From a bacterium (GTDB lineage: Bacteria > Patescibacteriota > Minisyncoccia > Moranbacterales > UBA2206), in contig JAJYDG010000006.1 in the NCBI GenBank assembly GCA_021777675.1, positions 1 to 40,975 of the forward strand: a stretch of DNA of 40,975 bases. The letters run 5' to 3'. Below are positions 1-7,337 of this stretch, in pieces. The notes beneath the pieces were generated by a model that worked only from the letters and a program-made list of their open reading frames with translations, did not search any database and was not told where the DNA came from. The position numbers were made by a program, and so were the translations under genes. Each line of letters begins with the position of its first letter. Within the stretch, counting starts at the first letter, position 1.

Positions 1-55
1 GATGATCCTTCAGGGTTCCCAAAAGGGTAAAAATATTTGGCTCTTTTTGTTTCAT
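1..55 (-). CDS. ISAs1-family transposase, N-terminal fragment cut by the window edge
   Basis: The ATG is at 53-55 and the gene reads leftward off the window. The visible codons give MKQKEPNIFTLLGTLKDHR, identical to the start of the transposase at 6134-7232. This is the start of the DDE_Tnp_1-associated domain typical of ISAs1 (H-repeat) transposases. Whether this copy is intact or carries the same frameshift as the other cannot be seen. Confidence 0.8.
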   Translation of the reverse strand, partial: MKQKEPNIFTLLGTLKDH

Positions 56-127
56 TTTTGTTTTTGTTAGGTGATTACCTTAATATTTTACACCTTTTTA
101 AAAGAACGTACCAGCCGTGCCCCTTCC
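1..127 (-). mobile_element. ISAs1-family element, right end of a copy running off the window
   Basis: Positions 1-127 are identical to 7178-7304, the transposase-start end of the complete IS further right. The shared block holds the first codons of the transposase, its leader and the terminal repeat (about 100-119). Identity stops at 127/128, so the element ends at or just before 127. The rest lies outside the window. Both copies have the same orientation and bracket the island between them. Confidence 0.85.
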
Positions 128-216
128 ACCTCCCTACTTGAGTTCATATACTATTTTCATACCATACGGAGGAGAAAAAGGCAACTTTAAAAAAAGTGAT
201 GCGGGAGGTTTCATGG

Positions 217-753
217 CTAGAGTAACCCGAGATAATCAAGTCCGATATATCCGACTTCGACATCAGTATTTTTGCCACTCTTTAGCAATTCTCGAAATTC
301 TCCCAGAGACATCAAAACTACTTCTGCAAACTCATTTTTATCTAGATTTTGCTCGGCCACTTTTTCGCAATCAGTTACAACAACACAATATCTGTTCATT
401 GTGGAATAAGCGCAATCAAAAGCTGTCGCCACCAATTTAGCTGTGCCCTTGAAGCCAGTCTCTTCCAGGAGTTCTCGCTCACCTGCTTGCTCTGGAGTTT
501 CATTGGCATCAACATATCCGCCCGGAAGCTCGCTTAAAATTTCATTTGGACCGGGACGAAATTGCTTCACAAGAATCACTTGCTGGTCTTTTGTTAGTGC
601 TAGAATTCCAGTAGCCGGACCTTCTTTTTTCAGATAAAAATCACTTTCCTTTCCGTCGGGCATTTTATACATCACTTTTTCAATTTTCCGGCTGTATTTT
701 TGGAAGGCTATTTCTCTTGATAGCTCTTCCCATTTTTCGACTTTGGTTGGCAT
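217..753 (-). CDS. NUDIX hydrolase (ADP-ribose pyrophosphatase-like)
   Basis: 178 aa. A complete Nudix box lies at residues 79-101: G79, E85, then R93-E94 and E97-E98-x-G-F, matching G-x5-E-x7-RE-U-x-EE-x-G-U. These residues bind the metal that drives hydrolysis of a nucleoside diphosphate linked to a moiety X. The N-terminal strand and the 'ELPGGY' entry resemble ADP-sugar/ADP-ribose pyrophosphatases (NudF-like); the substrate is inferred. It ends about 90 bp from the left IS end. It is separated from the sugar operon by a terminator and has its own possible promoter (808-813/785-790). Unlike the operon genes it has no Shine-Dalgarno sequence before its ATG, so it may be a native gene beside imported ones. 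A housekeeping role in clearing nucleotide sugars is plausible. Confidence 0.9.
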   Translation of the reverse strand: MPTKVEKWEELSREIAFQKYSRKIEKVMYKMPDGKESDFYLKKEGPATGILALTKDQQVILVKQFRPGPNEILSELPGGYVDANETPEQAGERELLEETGFKGTAKLVATAFDCAYSTMNRYCVVVTDCEKVAEQNLDKNEFAEVVLMSLGEFRELLKSGKNTDVEVGYIGLDYLGLL

Positions 754-784
754 AGGTTTATTTTTAATTATTAATCTTGAATTA

Positions 785-813
785 ATGATACTTTAAATCC
801 ACAAAAAAGTAAA
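785..813 (-). promoter_or_regulatory. Possible promoter for the NUDIX gene
   Basis: On the minus strand TTTACT (808-813) is followed after 17 bases by TATCAT (785-790), about 32 bases before the NUDIX ATG. The -35 box overlaps the T-run of the upstream terminator, so the match may be partly compositional. Confidence 0.3.
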
Positions 814-846
814 ATGCCCCAACCTCATTTGAAGTTGGAGCATTTA
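808..846 (-). terminator. Intrinsic terminator after the sugar operon
   Basis: A 12-bp stem pairs 812-823 with 834-845 (one G/T-type mismatch) around a 10-nt loop. On the minus strand it is followed by a T-rich tract. It lies 20 bp past the IMPase-like stop codon and closes the four-gene operon. Confidence 0.75.
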
Positions 847-865
847 AGTTTATTTCGTTGTAATT

Positions 866-1678
866 TCATTGCAGATCACCCAAGAGTTGATCGTGGTCAC
901 AGAATTTATTAGTGGCAAGCCAACCATCCCTGTGGATAATCCTTTGACTGCCAAAGGGCATGGAAGATCCGTCCAGTGATGTCATTTTCCCTCCGATCTC
1001 CTCGAGAAGCAAAATAGCCGCAGCATAATCCCATACATTTGCCGACTTGCCCTCTTGTGGAAAATACACTCCCGCATCAGATCTTCCTAGAAGAATGGAC
1101 ACTATCTTGATAGTCAAAGTCGAAACAGGGAGTGACTTAAAGCCGCTTAGTTGGACCCGAGTTTTAAATTCAGGAATCTGAATTTGTCTTGGACTAACGG
1201 CTATTTTTCTCCTACCAACATTCTGTCCTTTTGAAAATATCGCCTCCCCATTACAAGTCACGCCCATACCTTTACAAGACGCAAATCTTAAGTTGTCTTG
1301 AGGCATGAGAAGCATTCCGACACGAGGAGTAAGATTATTCACAGCAGAAAGAGATATTGACCATTCACTGCTTCCTCTGGAAAATTCCGCCGTTCCATCA
1401 ATCGGGTCAATAATGAATACCCAGCCTTTGCGAGGGAGAACACTTTCTTTTTTATAATGCTCCTCGGCAAGAACTGGGATTTCTGGAAAAAAAGAAAAGA
1501 GAAACTTAATGCAAATTTCTTCCACCTCCCTGTCAACCTCGGTAACAATTTCTTTGCTTCCATTTACGCCCGTTTTGAAAAACGCAGTTGCCATTATTTG
1601 GCGTTCAAAACTAAAATAGGTTTCCAAAATGTTAGCAAGAGCATGAAATGACTGTAAAATTCTTTTTTCAGTTTCCAT
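866..1678 (-). CDS. Inositol-monophosphatase-family phosphatase
   Basis: 270 aa, the normal family length. Metal-site motifs are in order: T-E-V-D near residue 46-49, E72-E73 in 'LAEEH', D91-P-I-D94-G-T, and W-D217-Y-A-A near the C terminus. This is the full Mg2+-dependent IMPase/SuhB/CysQ/HisN fold. It hydrolyses a phosphomonoester of a sugar, inositol, PAP or histidinol; the sequence does not decide which. It is the last gene of the operon and its start overlaps the Fe-ADH stop by 11 bp. An AGGAGG site (1683-1688) precedes the ATG. Next to a sugar nucleotidyltransferase and a hexomutase, dephosphorylation of a sugar or polyol phosphate intermediate is the best inference. The stop is TGA, as in the other operon genes. 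Confidence 0.88.
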   Translation of the reverse strand: METEKRILQSFHALANILETYFSFERQIMATAFFKTGVNGSKEIVTEVDREVEEICIKFLFSFFPEIPVLAEEHYKKESVLPRKGWVFIIDPIDGTAEFSRGSSEWSISLSAVNNLTPRVGMLLMPQDNLRFASCKGMGVTCNGEAIFSKGQNVGRRKIAVSPRQIQIPEFKTRVQLSGFKSLPVSTLTIKIVSILLGRSDAGVYFPQEGKSANVWDYAAAILLLEEIGGKMTSLDGSSMPFGSQRIIHRDGWLATNKFCDHDQLLGDLQ

Positions 1679-2807
1679 ATCCCCTCCTGAAATTTAACAG
1701 TGATTCATTTATGATTTCACACGTTTCCGACAACCCAATTTTTCTTGGGTTAGAAGGAATGTTACTACTCTGTAATGCTTCTGAAGCAATTCTTTCAATG
1801 GGCAGGTTATCGTAAACAACGAGATGATTGGAGATCTTTTCTGCCATGCCCGATTCCTTTATGAACAAGCGTAGCCAAGAAAATAAATCGTCATCACTCG
1901 AAAAACCCACCATTCTCCCTGCCTCCCGAAAGGAATCACGACAGGCCGAAACATTGTATTTCATTGAGGTTTCAAGAAATGTTACAACTGCCAGCCCATG
2001 ATGCAAACCCGTGAATGCGCCCAGTGGATGAGACAATGCGTGAGCAATGCTCAGCCCCGTTCTGGGATATAGCAATCTCGCCGTAAAAGCGATCGACTGC
2101 AGCGCTTCCAACGCGAGTGCATCTTTTTCATTTAAGGCTTTTTCCAACGGTTCTCGGATGGAACAAAGAAGCCCTTTGCTAACAATCCGAGTTAAAACCG
2201 TCGCCTTTTTTGAAATATGTGACTCCAGAATGTGCGTAAATGCATCCATTCCCGTTGCAGCAATCATGACGCTATCAAGGGAAATTAATGCTTCCGAGTC
2301 AAGGATCACTGCAGTCGGCATAAAAAATACACTTTCTATGCCCCTCTTTTTGGGAATGCTTGAATCCATGATAACGGCAAAGGGGCTACTTTCTGCCCCA
2401 GTTCCGCAAGTGGTTGGAATGGCTATGATAGGCACTGACTGAACATCAGCCTTCTTCCCCTGAAAATACTCTTCGGCCTTTCCTCCATTTGCAGCAGTTA
2501 AGCCGATAACTTTAGCCAAATCAATAGCGCTTCCCCCGCCGACAACAATAATTGAATCATAGTCGTTCTCGGAAAAGAGATGCAACCCATCACTCACTTG
2601 TGAGAAGGTTGGATTTGTCTCAAAACCGTCAAACGACTTCTTCGCAAAACCCATGAGGCGTTTTCCGAAATCAGCTTCTTTGACTTTTGGATCAATCACT
2701 ACGAAGGGATTTCTTAAATTCATTTCCCTCAGGAGCTCAGGCAGATATGATACACTACCTATACCCGAAATTACTTTTTTTGGTGTTGTCATATTCCAGT
2801 TTATCAT
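1668..2807 (-). CDS. Iron-containing (group III) alcohol dehydrogenase
   Basis: 379 aa. The NAD(P)-binding GGGS motif is at residues 90-93 with D96. Candidate metal ligands D188, H192, H256 and H270 have the spacing of the Fe-ADH family (as in FucO). The fold is a Rossmann-like N-terminal half plus an all-helical metal domain, and it interconverts an alcohol with an aldehyde or ketone. The AAGGAG site at 2815-2820 supports the ATG at 2807. It lies 3 bp from the hexomutase and overlaps the IMPase, so all are probably co-translated. In this context it probably reduces or oxidises a phosphorylated sugar, polyol or phosphonate-type aldehyde before nucleotide activation; the substrate is not readable from sequence. 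A fermentative dehydrogenase is the alternative, but operon structure argues against it. Confidence 0.88.
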   Translation of the reverse strand: MINWNMTTPKKVISGIGSVSYLPELLREMNLRNPFVVIDPKVKEADFGKRLMGFAKKSFDGFETNPTFSQVSDGLHLFSENDYDSIIVVGGGSAIDLAKVIGLTAANGGKAEEYFQGKKADVQSVPIIAIPTTCGTGAESSPFAVIMDSSIPKKRGIESVFFMPTAVILDSEALISLDSVMIAATGMDAFTHILESHISKKATVLTRIVSKGLLCSIREPLEKALNEKDALALEALQSIAFTARLLYPRTGLSIAHALSHPLGAFTGLHHGLAVVTFLETSMKYNVSACRDSFREAGRMVGFSSDDDLFSWLRLFIKESGMAEKISNHLVVYDNLPIERIASEALQSSNIPSNPRKIGLSETCEIINESLLNFRRGYGN

Positions 2808-2810
2808 AGC

Positions 2811-4217
2811 TCATCTCCTTTCAATTTTTCTAATAACTTCTTCAACTGCTTTGGCAATTTCAGAAGCTTTTTTGTTATTGCTTGATTCTGAATATACCCG
2901 TAGGCATTCTTCGGTGCCGGCAACACGAATATTCACCCAGTCTCCTGACTCGAAAAAAAGTTTTAATCCATCAATTTCACTTACTCCTGAAACGATTTGA
3001 TTATTAAGCTTTTCCGGAGTCTCTCTTTTTAGCACCTCCATGATAGATGTCGGTGAAATAGAAAGATTTAGATTAAGCCTGCAAAAACCAGAACCTCCGA
3101 CTGCCTTTTTCACCTGATTGAGGATTCCATTGATTCCCCCGTCATGGTTTATTTCAGCTTCAGAAAGCAGCGCAGCTGCAAGTGTAGCATCGCGTTCTGG
3201 CAGATAAAATCCAAATCCTATTCCACCATTTTCTTCACCCGCGATAAGCACTTTTTCTTTTCTCATTACTTCACAAGCATTTCTGAAACCAATAGGGACT
3301 TCTTTGTAGGCAAGCCCGAGATATTCCGCCAGGCAAGACAACCGCTTACTCATCGTCACGCTACCGACCACAACCCCTGTCTGCTTCCTTGTTTTTGCCA
3401 AATACCATAGCAAGGCAATAGTAACATCATGCGGAGATAAATACCCGATATTCGGAATAACCGCCATAATTCTATCGCCATCTCCATCATGGGCGATTCC
3501 TAAGTCGCATTGCCCACCCGAAACCATCTTTTGAAGTTTTTGAGTGTTGCTTTCCATCGGTTCGGGAGCAACTCCGCCAAAATACGGATCGAGCTTAGTG
3601 TTGATCTCTGATACTTCAGCTCCGGAACCAGAAAGCACATTTTTCAAAATACCCCTCGTTGTCCCGTGCATCGTATCCACCACCACTTTCAAGGAGCAAT
3701 TCTTAAACGCTCCGAAATCAATAGTTTCCCTGATTTTCTGATAATAATCCCCGAGGGGATCATCTAGCTGGAAGCCGCGGTTTCCGTGAAGATTTGTATT
3801 TTCCAACGAGCTCATTGAGTCTTGGATTTCAGATACAAATTCTCCATCAGGGGCGCCACCATAACCCATGCGGACCTTTATCCCATTATAATAATGAGGG
3901 TTATGAGAAGCGGTTATGGTAATGCCACAAATCATTTCTTTTTGATTTGTTCGGAAAGAAACCACTGGGGTAGGAATTGGCGTTGAACTTATGGAAACTG
4001 TTAATCCTTGCTGACTCAAAAACTGCCCCGCTCTTTTGGCAAATTCAAAGCCTAAAAAACGAGTGTCGTAACCGATAAATGTCTCCACTCCGCCGCGCTT
4101 AAGAATGTAATTGCCAATTGCGACAGCCACTCTTTCCACGAAACCAAATGTAAAAGAATCTGCCATCACGCCCCTCCATCCATCAAATGTCGAACGAAGA
4201 TTGATCTTGCTTTTCAT
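2811..4217 (-). CDS. Phosphoglucomutase/phosphomannomutase family (alpha-D-phosphohexomutase)
   Basis: 468 aa, full length for the family. The phosphoserine loop T-A-S104-H-N-P is present, the Mg2+ loop DGDGDR is at 244-249, and the sugar-binding loop is GEENGG (327-332; usually GEESGG, so S to N). The C-terminal phosphate-binding R-V-A-G-T-E is near residue 430. It moves phosphate between C6 (or C7) and C1 of a sugar, giving the sugar-1-phosphate used by the adjacent nucleotidyltransferase. GGAGGT (4223-4228) precedes the ATG, and its start overlaps the upstream stop by 4 bp (ATGA). It could be a PGM, PMM, GlmM-type or heptose-phosphate mutase. The altered sugar loop and the partners make a dedicated pathway enzyme more likely than housekeeping. 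Confidence 0.9.
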   Translation of the reverse strand: MKSKINLRSTFDGWRGVMADSFTFGFVERVAVAIGNYILKRGGVETFIGYDTRFLGFEFAKRAGQFLSQQGLTVSISSTPIPTPVVSFRTNQKEMICGITITASHNPHYYNGIKVRMGYGGAPDGEFVSEIQDSMSSLENTNLHGNRGFQLDDPLGDYYQKIRETIDFGAFKNCSLKVVVDTMHGTTRGILKNVLSGSGAEVSEINTKLDPYFGGVAPEPMESNTQKLQKMVSGGQCDLGIAHDGDGDRIMAVIPNIGYLSPHDVTIALLWYLAKTRKQTGVVVGSVTMSKRLSCLAEYLGLAYKEVPIGFRNACEVMRKEKVLIAGEENGGIGFGFYLPERDATLAAALLSEAEINHDGGINGILNQVKKAVGGSGFCRLNLNLSISPTSIMEVLKRETPEKLNNQIVSGVSEIDGLKLFFESGDWVNIRVAGTEECLRVYSESSNNKKASEIAKAVEEVIRKIERR

Positions 4218-4981
4218 TTTTTACCTCCATCTGTAATTGGTTCGCCATAAATTCTTTTTAGAATCCATAGATTGTTTTTGAGAATTTCATACCGCTGGGG
4301 AATTCCATAATCCAAAAAAAATCCGAATCCATTGTTTACTGCGCCAACCATTCTCGATGAAACCAGCCTCGGCAAAACTTCTCTTTCGAGTGATGAACTG
4401 CCTAAGGAAAATAATGGAAGAGCTGTTGAGCGTTTTAGAAAATAACACCCCGTGCTACTTCCACGAAAAAAACTCTCTCCGTCAATTAGATCTCTTACCT
4501 CTCCACCCTCACAAAACTCACTCACAATTCCTCCTTCGACAGAAACGGCTCCCTGATTGGGAACTTCCTTGCTTAAGGTAAGAATAGCTGTTACTGGCGT
4601 GCCTAAAATCCTATGGATTTCATATAGACGAAAAAGATTTAAAGCTACAATGGTATCGCCATTGCACAAAAACACATCTTCATTTGAACAATTTTCGCAT
4701 GCCAACCTCGTTGCTCCACCCGTTCCGAGTGGATTATCTTCTCTGATAATCCTAACGCCCTTAGAGCCCCAAAAGTCAGTTGCAAATATAGATTCAATCC
4801 CTTCGCTCAATCGCCCAGTTGAAATCAAAACCTCGTTCAGACCCATTTTCACCAGCCAGCTAACCAAATACTGAAGAAATGGATAACCAGCTAGTTCGAG
4901 CATAGATTTGGGGATTTCATGACAGATCTCCCCCATTCTCGAAGCCAAGCCACCTGCAAGAATTATAGCAGTTATCTTCAT
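4214..4981 (-). CDS. Sugar-1-phosphate nucleotidyltransferase (HddC-like)
   Basis: 255 aa. The N terminus has the nucleotidyltransferase signature L-A-G-G-L-A-S-R-M with K25 in 'IPKSM'. P-L-G-T-G-G-A and the metal-binding N-G-D-T follow. It resembles the short COG1208 enzymes such as D-glycero-D-manno-heptose-1-phosphate guanylyltransferase, with no C-terminal left-handed beta-helix, so no acyltransferase fusion. It makes an NDP-sugar from a sugar-1-phosphate. It is the first operon gene, with AGGAGG (4990-4995) eight bases before the ATG. The base and sugar specificity are inferred only from similarity of motifs. Together with the hexomutase it would form a standard activation pair. Confidence 0.88.
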   Translation of the reverse strand: MKITAIILAGGLASRMGEICHEIPKSMLELAGYPFLQYLVSWLVKMGLNEVLISTGRLSEGIESIFATDFWGSKGVRIIREDNPLGTGGATRLACENCSNEDVFLCNGDTIVALNLFRLYEIHRILGTPVTAILTLSKEVPNQGAVSVEGGIVSEFCEGGEVRDLIDGESFFRGSSTGCYFLKRSTALPLFSLGSSSLEREVLPRLVSSRMVGAVNNGFGFFLDYGIPQRYEILKNNLWILKRIYGEPITDGGKK

Positions 4982-5020
4982 ATCATTACCCTCCTGTGTG
5001 TAATATTTTAGTTTATTCAG

Positions 5021-5042
5021 AAAAGCTCTAATTCGAGCTTTT
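5021..5042. repeat. Perfect inverted repeat in the sugar-operon leader
   Basis: AAAAGCTC (5021-5028) and GAGCTTTT (5035-5042) form a perfect 8-bp stem with a 6-nt loop, 40-60 bp upstream of the nucleotidyltransferase start. A TTGACA hexamer lies just upstream on the minus strand (5051-5056), but no convincing -10 follows at normal spacing. On the minus strand the stem ends in only four Ts, so it could be a weak attenuator or an operator. Function is unknown. Confidence 0.45.
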
Positions 5043-5141
5043 ATTTAGGTTGTCAAAGAACATTAAAGACTACCACGTTAAGCAAAAAAGTCAATAGCTT
5101 GTCCTCGCAAATTCTATTTTGAACTGCAATTCCCTTTTTAT

Positions 5142-5171
5142 GCAAAAAGCTCTTATCAAAGAGCTCTTTGC
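5142..5171 (-). terminator. Hairpin/terminator downstream of the DUF262-receiver remnant
   Basis: AGCTCTT/AAGAGCT (5148-5154 and 5159-5165) form a 7-bp stem with a 4-nt loop. On the minus strand it is followed by TTTTT (5144-5148). A longer register pairs 5142-5152 with 5161-5171. Placed between the remnant gene (stop at 5238) and the sugar operon, it reads as an intrinsic terminator. Confidence 0.55.
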
Positions 5172-5237
5172 TAAAAAATTCAATCAGCATTGTAAATCTA
5201 TTTTATTATTTCTACTTCGCTACCCAATCCTCCACAA

Positions 5238-6030
5238 CTAGCCCACCTCAACAATCTTTTTCACCTCAGAAACTAATTCCGTCGGGGTAAATTTTGATTT
5301 TGGGATGAAACCGTTGGCGCCCAAATCAATCGCTTTTTTGCGATTGTCTCCTTTGCCTATGTTGCTAAGCATAACATAAGGATATTCGGCAATTTTTCTT
5401 ATCTTTTGCAATCTCTCGGAATACTTATCCCACCGCTCATCGTCCGAATTTATTCCGATCGGCTTCAGAATTTCCCGATCTGTTTTTTTTGAAAATATCC
5501 GAAACGGAAATCCACAAGGGATTATTCTGCAAAGTTTTATTTGCCACCACAAAAGTTCTTTTCTTCATTTCTTCCTGAATATCCCGCTCTGCTGTTTCCT
5601 CATCCTCGATATCTTCAACATCAGTGGTAAAATCGTCTTCTTCAACTTCCATGATATCGGAAGGCGGACTGTCCGGATGCTCCAAATTAAAAATGATGTC
5701 GATTGGTCTTCTGCGATTTCGGACGCAAACCGGTTCGCCGTTCAATATAGCCGTAAGCGATGTTAGTCTTTGTTGACCGTCCAGCAATAATAATTTTTGA
5801 GAAGTTATTGGATTGTCCGTCGCCCTCACAGCCATTTCCCTGGTCTCAATATCTTCATCCGTTTCCCAAACCAAAATAGTTCCCGACGGATAACCGCGAT
5901 AAAGAGAATCCAAAAGATCGCGAACTCTTGTCGCCGGCCAAACATATCGGCGTTGCATTTCCGGCAGGGTCAATTCTCCGCGCCTGACTTTGTTTACAAG
6001 TTCCTGTATGCTAATATCAACTTTTGGCAT
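5238..6030 (-). pseudogene. DUF262 (GmrSD-type) N-terminal domain, frameshifted and joined to the tail of a response-regulator receiver domain
   Basis: From the ATG at 6028-6030 the protein starts as a DUF262 domain: Ile/Leu-rich helix, 'LPEMQRRYVW', and the nuclease/NTP motif L-D-G-Q-Q-R-L-T-S-L. After 'WISVSDIFKK' the frame is lost at an A8 run (plus-strand T8, 5483-5490). One base fewer restores 'KKTDREILKPIG' and runs on to 5238 with typical DUF262 sequence up to 'YPYVM'. There the similarity switches to the C-terminal half of a CheY-like receiver: 'LSNIG..', 'LGANGFIPKSKFTP', with the conserved Lys. So this looks like a chimera of two unrelated genes plus a single-base indel. An intact DUF262 protein (GmrSD restriction or Abi type) would be 2-3 times longer. 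No function is expected unless the frame is sound in the real genome. Confidence 0.7.
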
Positions 6031-6118
6031 ATTATTTCACTTAAATTATTTTCCGAATACTCTTTTAAGACCATTTGCATTAAAAAATTAACACACATTC
6101 GCAAGCACCCTCGCATCC

Positions 6119-7304
6119 CACGGCCGGTACGTTCTATAATAACGACAGCATAAATGGCACGTTGTTGGCACATTTTTCCGTAGCTTCCTGAATACAATCA
6201 TAGCCACGGTGTCTGAAAATATTGATTGCCATGCTTCGAATCAGTGAGTAGTTTGCGGGAGCGTTTTTTGTGCTAACTTTCCAAGCATCTTCTAGAAAAG
6301 TCTTATCTTTGATGTAATGGAAGCTTTCAATCTGCCAGTGGGAGCGAATGCCTTTGTAGAAATATTTGGCGCCAATTTCAGGCCTTAAATCAGAGATAAA
6401 GTAGGTAATTTCTTTGGTTGTTTTTTCTTTGATTTTAACAATTCTTTCAACTTCAATTATTAAGCTGACGCTTTTCCATTTCTTTCTATTGGGCTTATTC
6501 AAATTATTTTCATATACCTTAATAGTCCTTTTTTCAATGCGTCCTCGGTTTTTTTCTTTTTTAGAATATTTTGCTAGCAGACATTTGCAGTTTTTTTATA
6601 TCCTGACACAATTTTTTCTGATTATTTTTTACGCCGATAATGTAATGATTGCCAGTCTTTTTGATAGTTTTTACGGTTTTTTCCTGGCAATGCAACGCAT
6701 CTAGCGTGAAGGTAACGTCTTTCAGGTCTAGCATAGCCAGCAGTGCCCGAACGGTAGGGATCTCACTTTCTTTATTGGTCTTAATTTTGGCTGAAGCCAG
6801 CACCGGTTTTCTTTTGCTGACAAAAACAGAAACCAAGCTGGTAAAACTTTGTAACTTATTTTGAGCTTCCTTGACTGTTCCTTTTACGGCTTTGCCATCA
6901 ATGCTGACGATGTCATGCTTTCTTACTTTAATTATTTTTAAGGCCCATCCGTGAAAGATATTTTGCAACTCCTCAAAATCAACATTTTCGATCACTCCTT
7001 TGATAACGCTCCTGCTTGGAACTTCTTTGCGCTGGAGACTTAAGGCTTTAACCAATGCCATCCTATTGTTCTTGGAGAATCTGGCTATTGCTCTTTCTCC
7101 TTTGGCGCCAGCCATAATGGCCATAATTATGATTAGCAGTACTGCCTCCAGGGAATGTCTCTTGCCCTCTTTTCTGCGATGATCCTTCAGGGTTCCCAAA
7201 AGGGTAAAAATATTTGGCTCTTTTTGTTTCATTTTTGTTTTTGTTAGGTGATTACCTTAATATTTTACACCTTTTTAAAAGAACGTACCAGCCGTGCCCC
7301 TTCC
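6119..7304 (-). mobile_element. ISAs1-family insertion sequence, complete copy
   Basis: About 1.19 kb, with one transposase reading leftward. The ends carry an imperfect inverted repeat: left 6119-6137 against right 7278-7296, consensus CACGGCYGGTACGTTCT plus A/T bases. The bases 7297-7304 are also shared with the copy at 1-127, so the element probably extends to about 7304. No clear target-site duplication was found at either side. Its right end abuts the 3' end of the RND permease gene. Confidence 0.8.
6134..7232 (-). CDS. ISAs1-family DDE transposase in two frames (-1 shift)
   Basis: Frame 0 (6561-7232, 223 codons) has the DDE_Tnp_1-associated N terminus ('TLGTLKDHRRKEGKRHSLEAVL'-like, residues 10-31). 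It also carries the first two catalytic Asp in 'VSIDGKAVKG' and 'FTLDALHC'. It ends prematurely after 'SASKIF'. The -1 frame is open from before 6592 to the TAG at 6134. It continues the family sequence 'KKEKNRGRIEKRTIKVYE' and supplies the third residue in 'HWQIESFHY'. The switch falls on A7-C (plus-strand T7, 6591-6597), where the frame-0 codons read A AAA AAA C, a slippery heptamer. The joined product is about 365 aa, the normal ISAs1 length. So this is either programmed -1 frameshifting or a single-base homopolymer indel. The stop codon lies inside the terminal repeat. Confidence 0.8.
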
Positions 7305-7337
7305 TATTTTGTCAAGTGCGACCTATTTTTCTTTTTT

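Noticed and set aside
866-4217. Alternative genetic code with TGA as Gly (as in Absconditabacteria/Gracilibacteria)
   Set aside because: TGA ends several genes at family-normal lengths (IMPase-like, Fe-ADH, hexomutase, nucleotidyltransferase and the 394-aa protein), so the standard code is in use.
5238-5552. Stand-alone short response regulator
   Set aside because: Its only start is a TTG inside the DUF262 frame, its N-terminal third is DUF262-like sequence, and the receiver's phosphorylated Asp half is missing.
6105-7314. Target-site duplication around the complete IS
   Set aside because: No matching 8-10 base direct repeat could be found next to either end.
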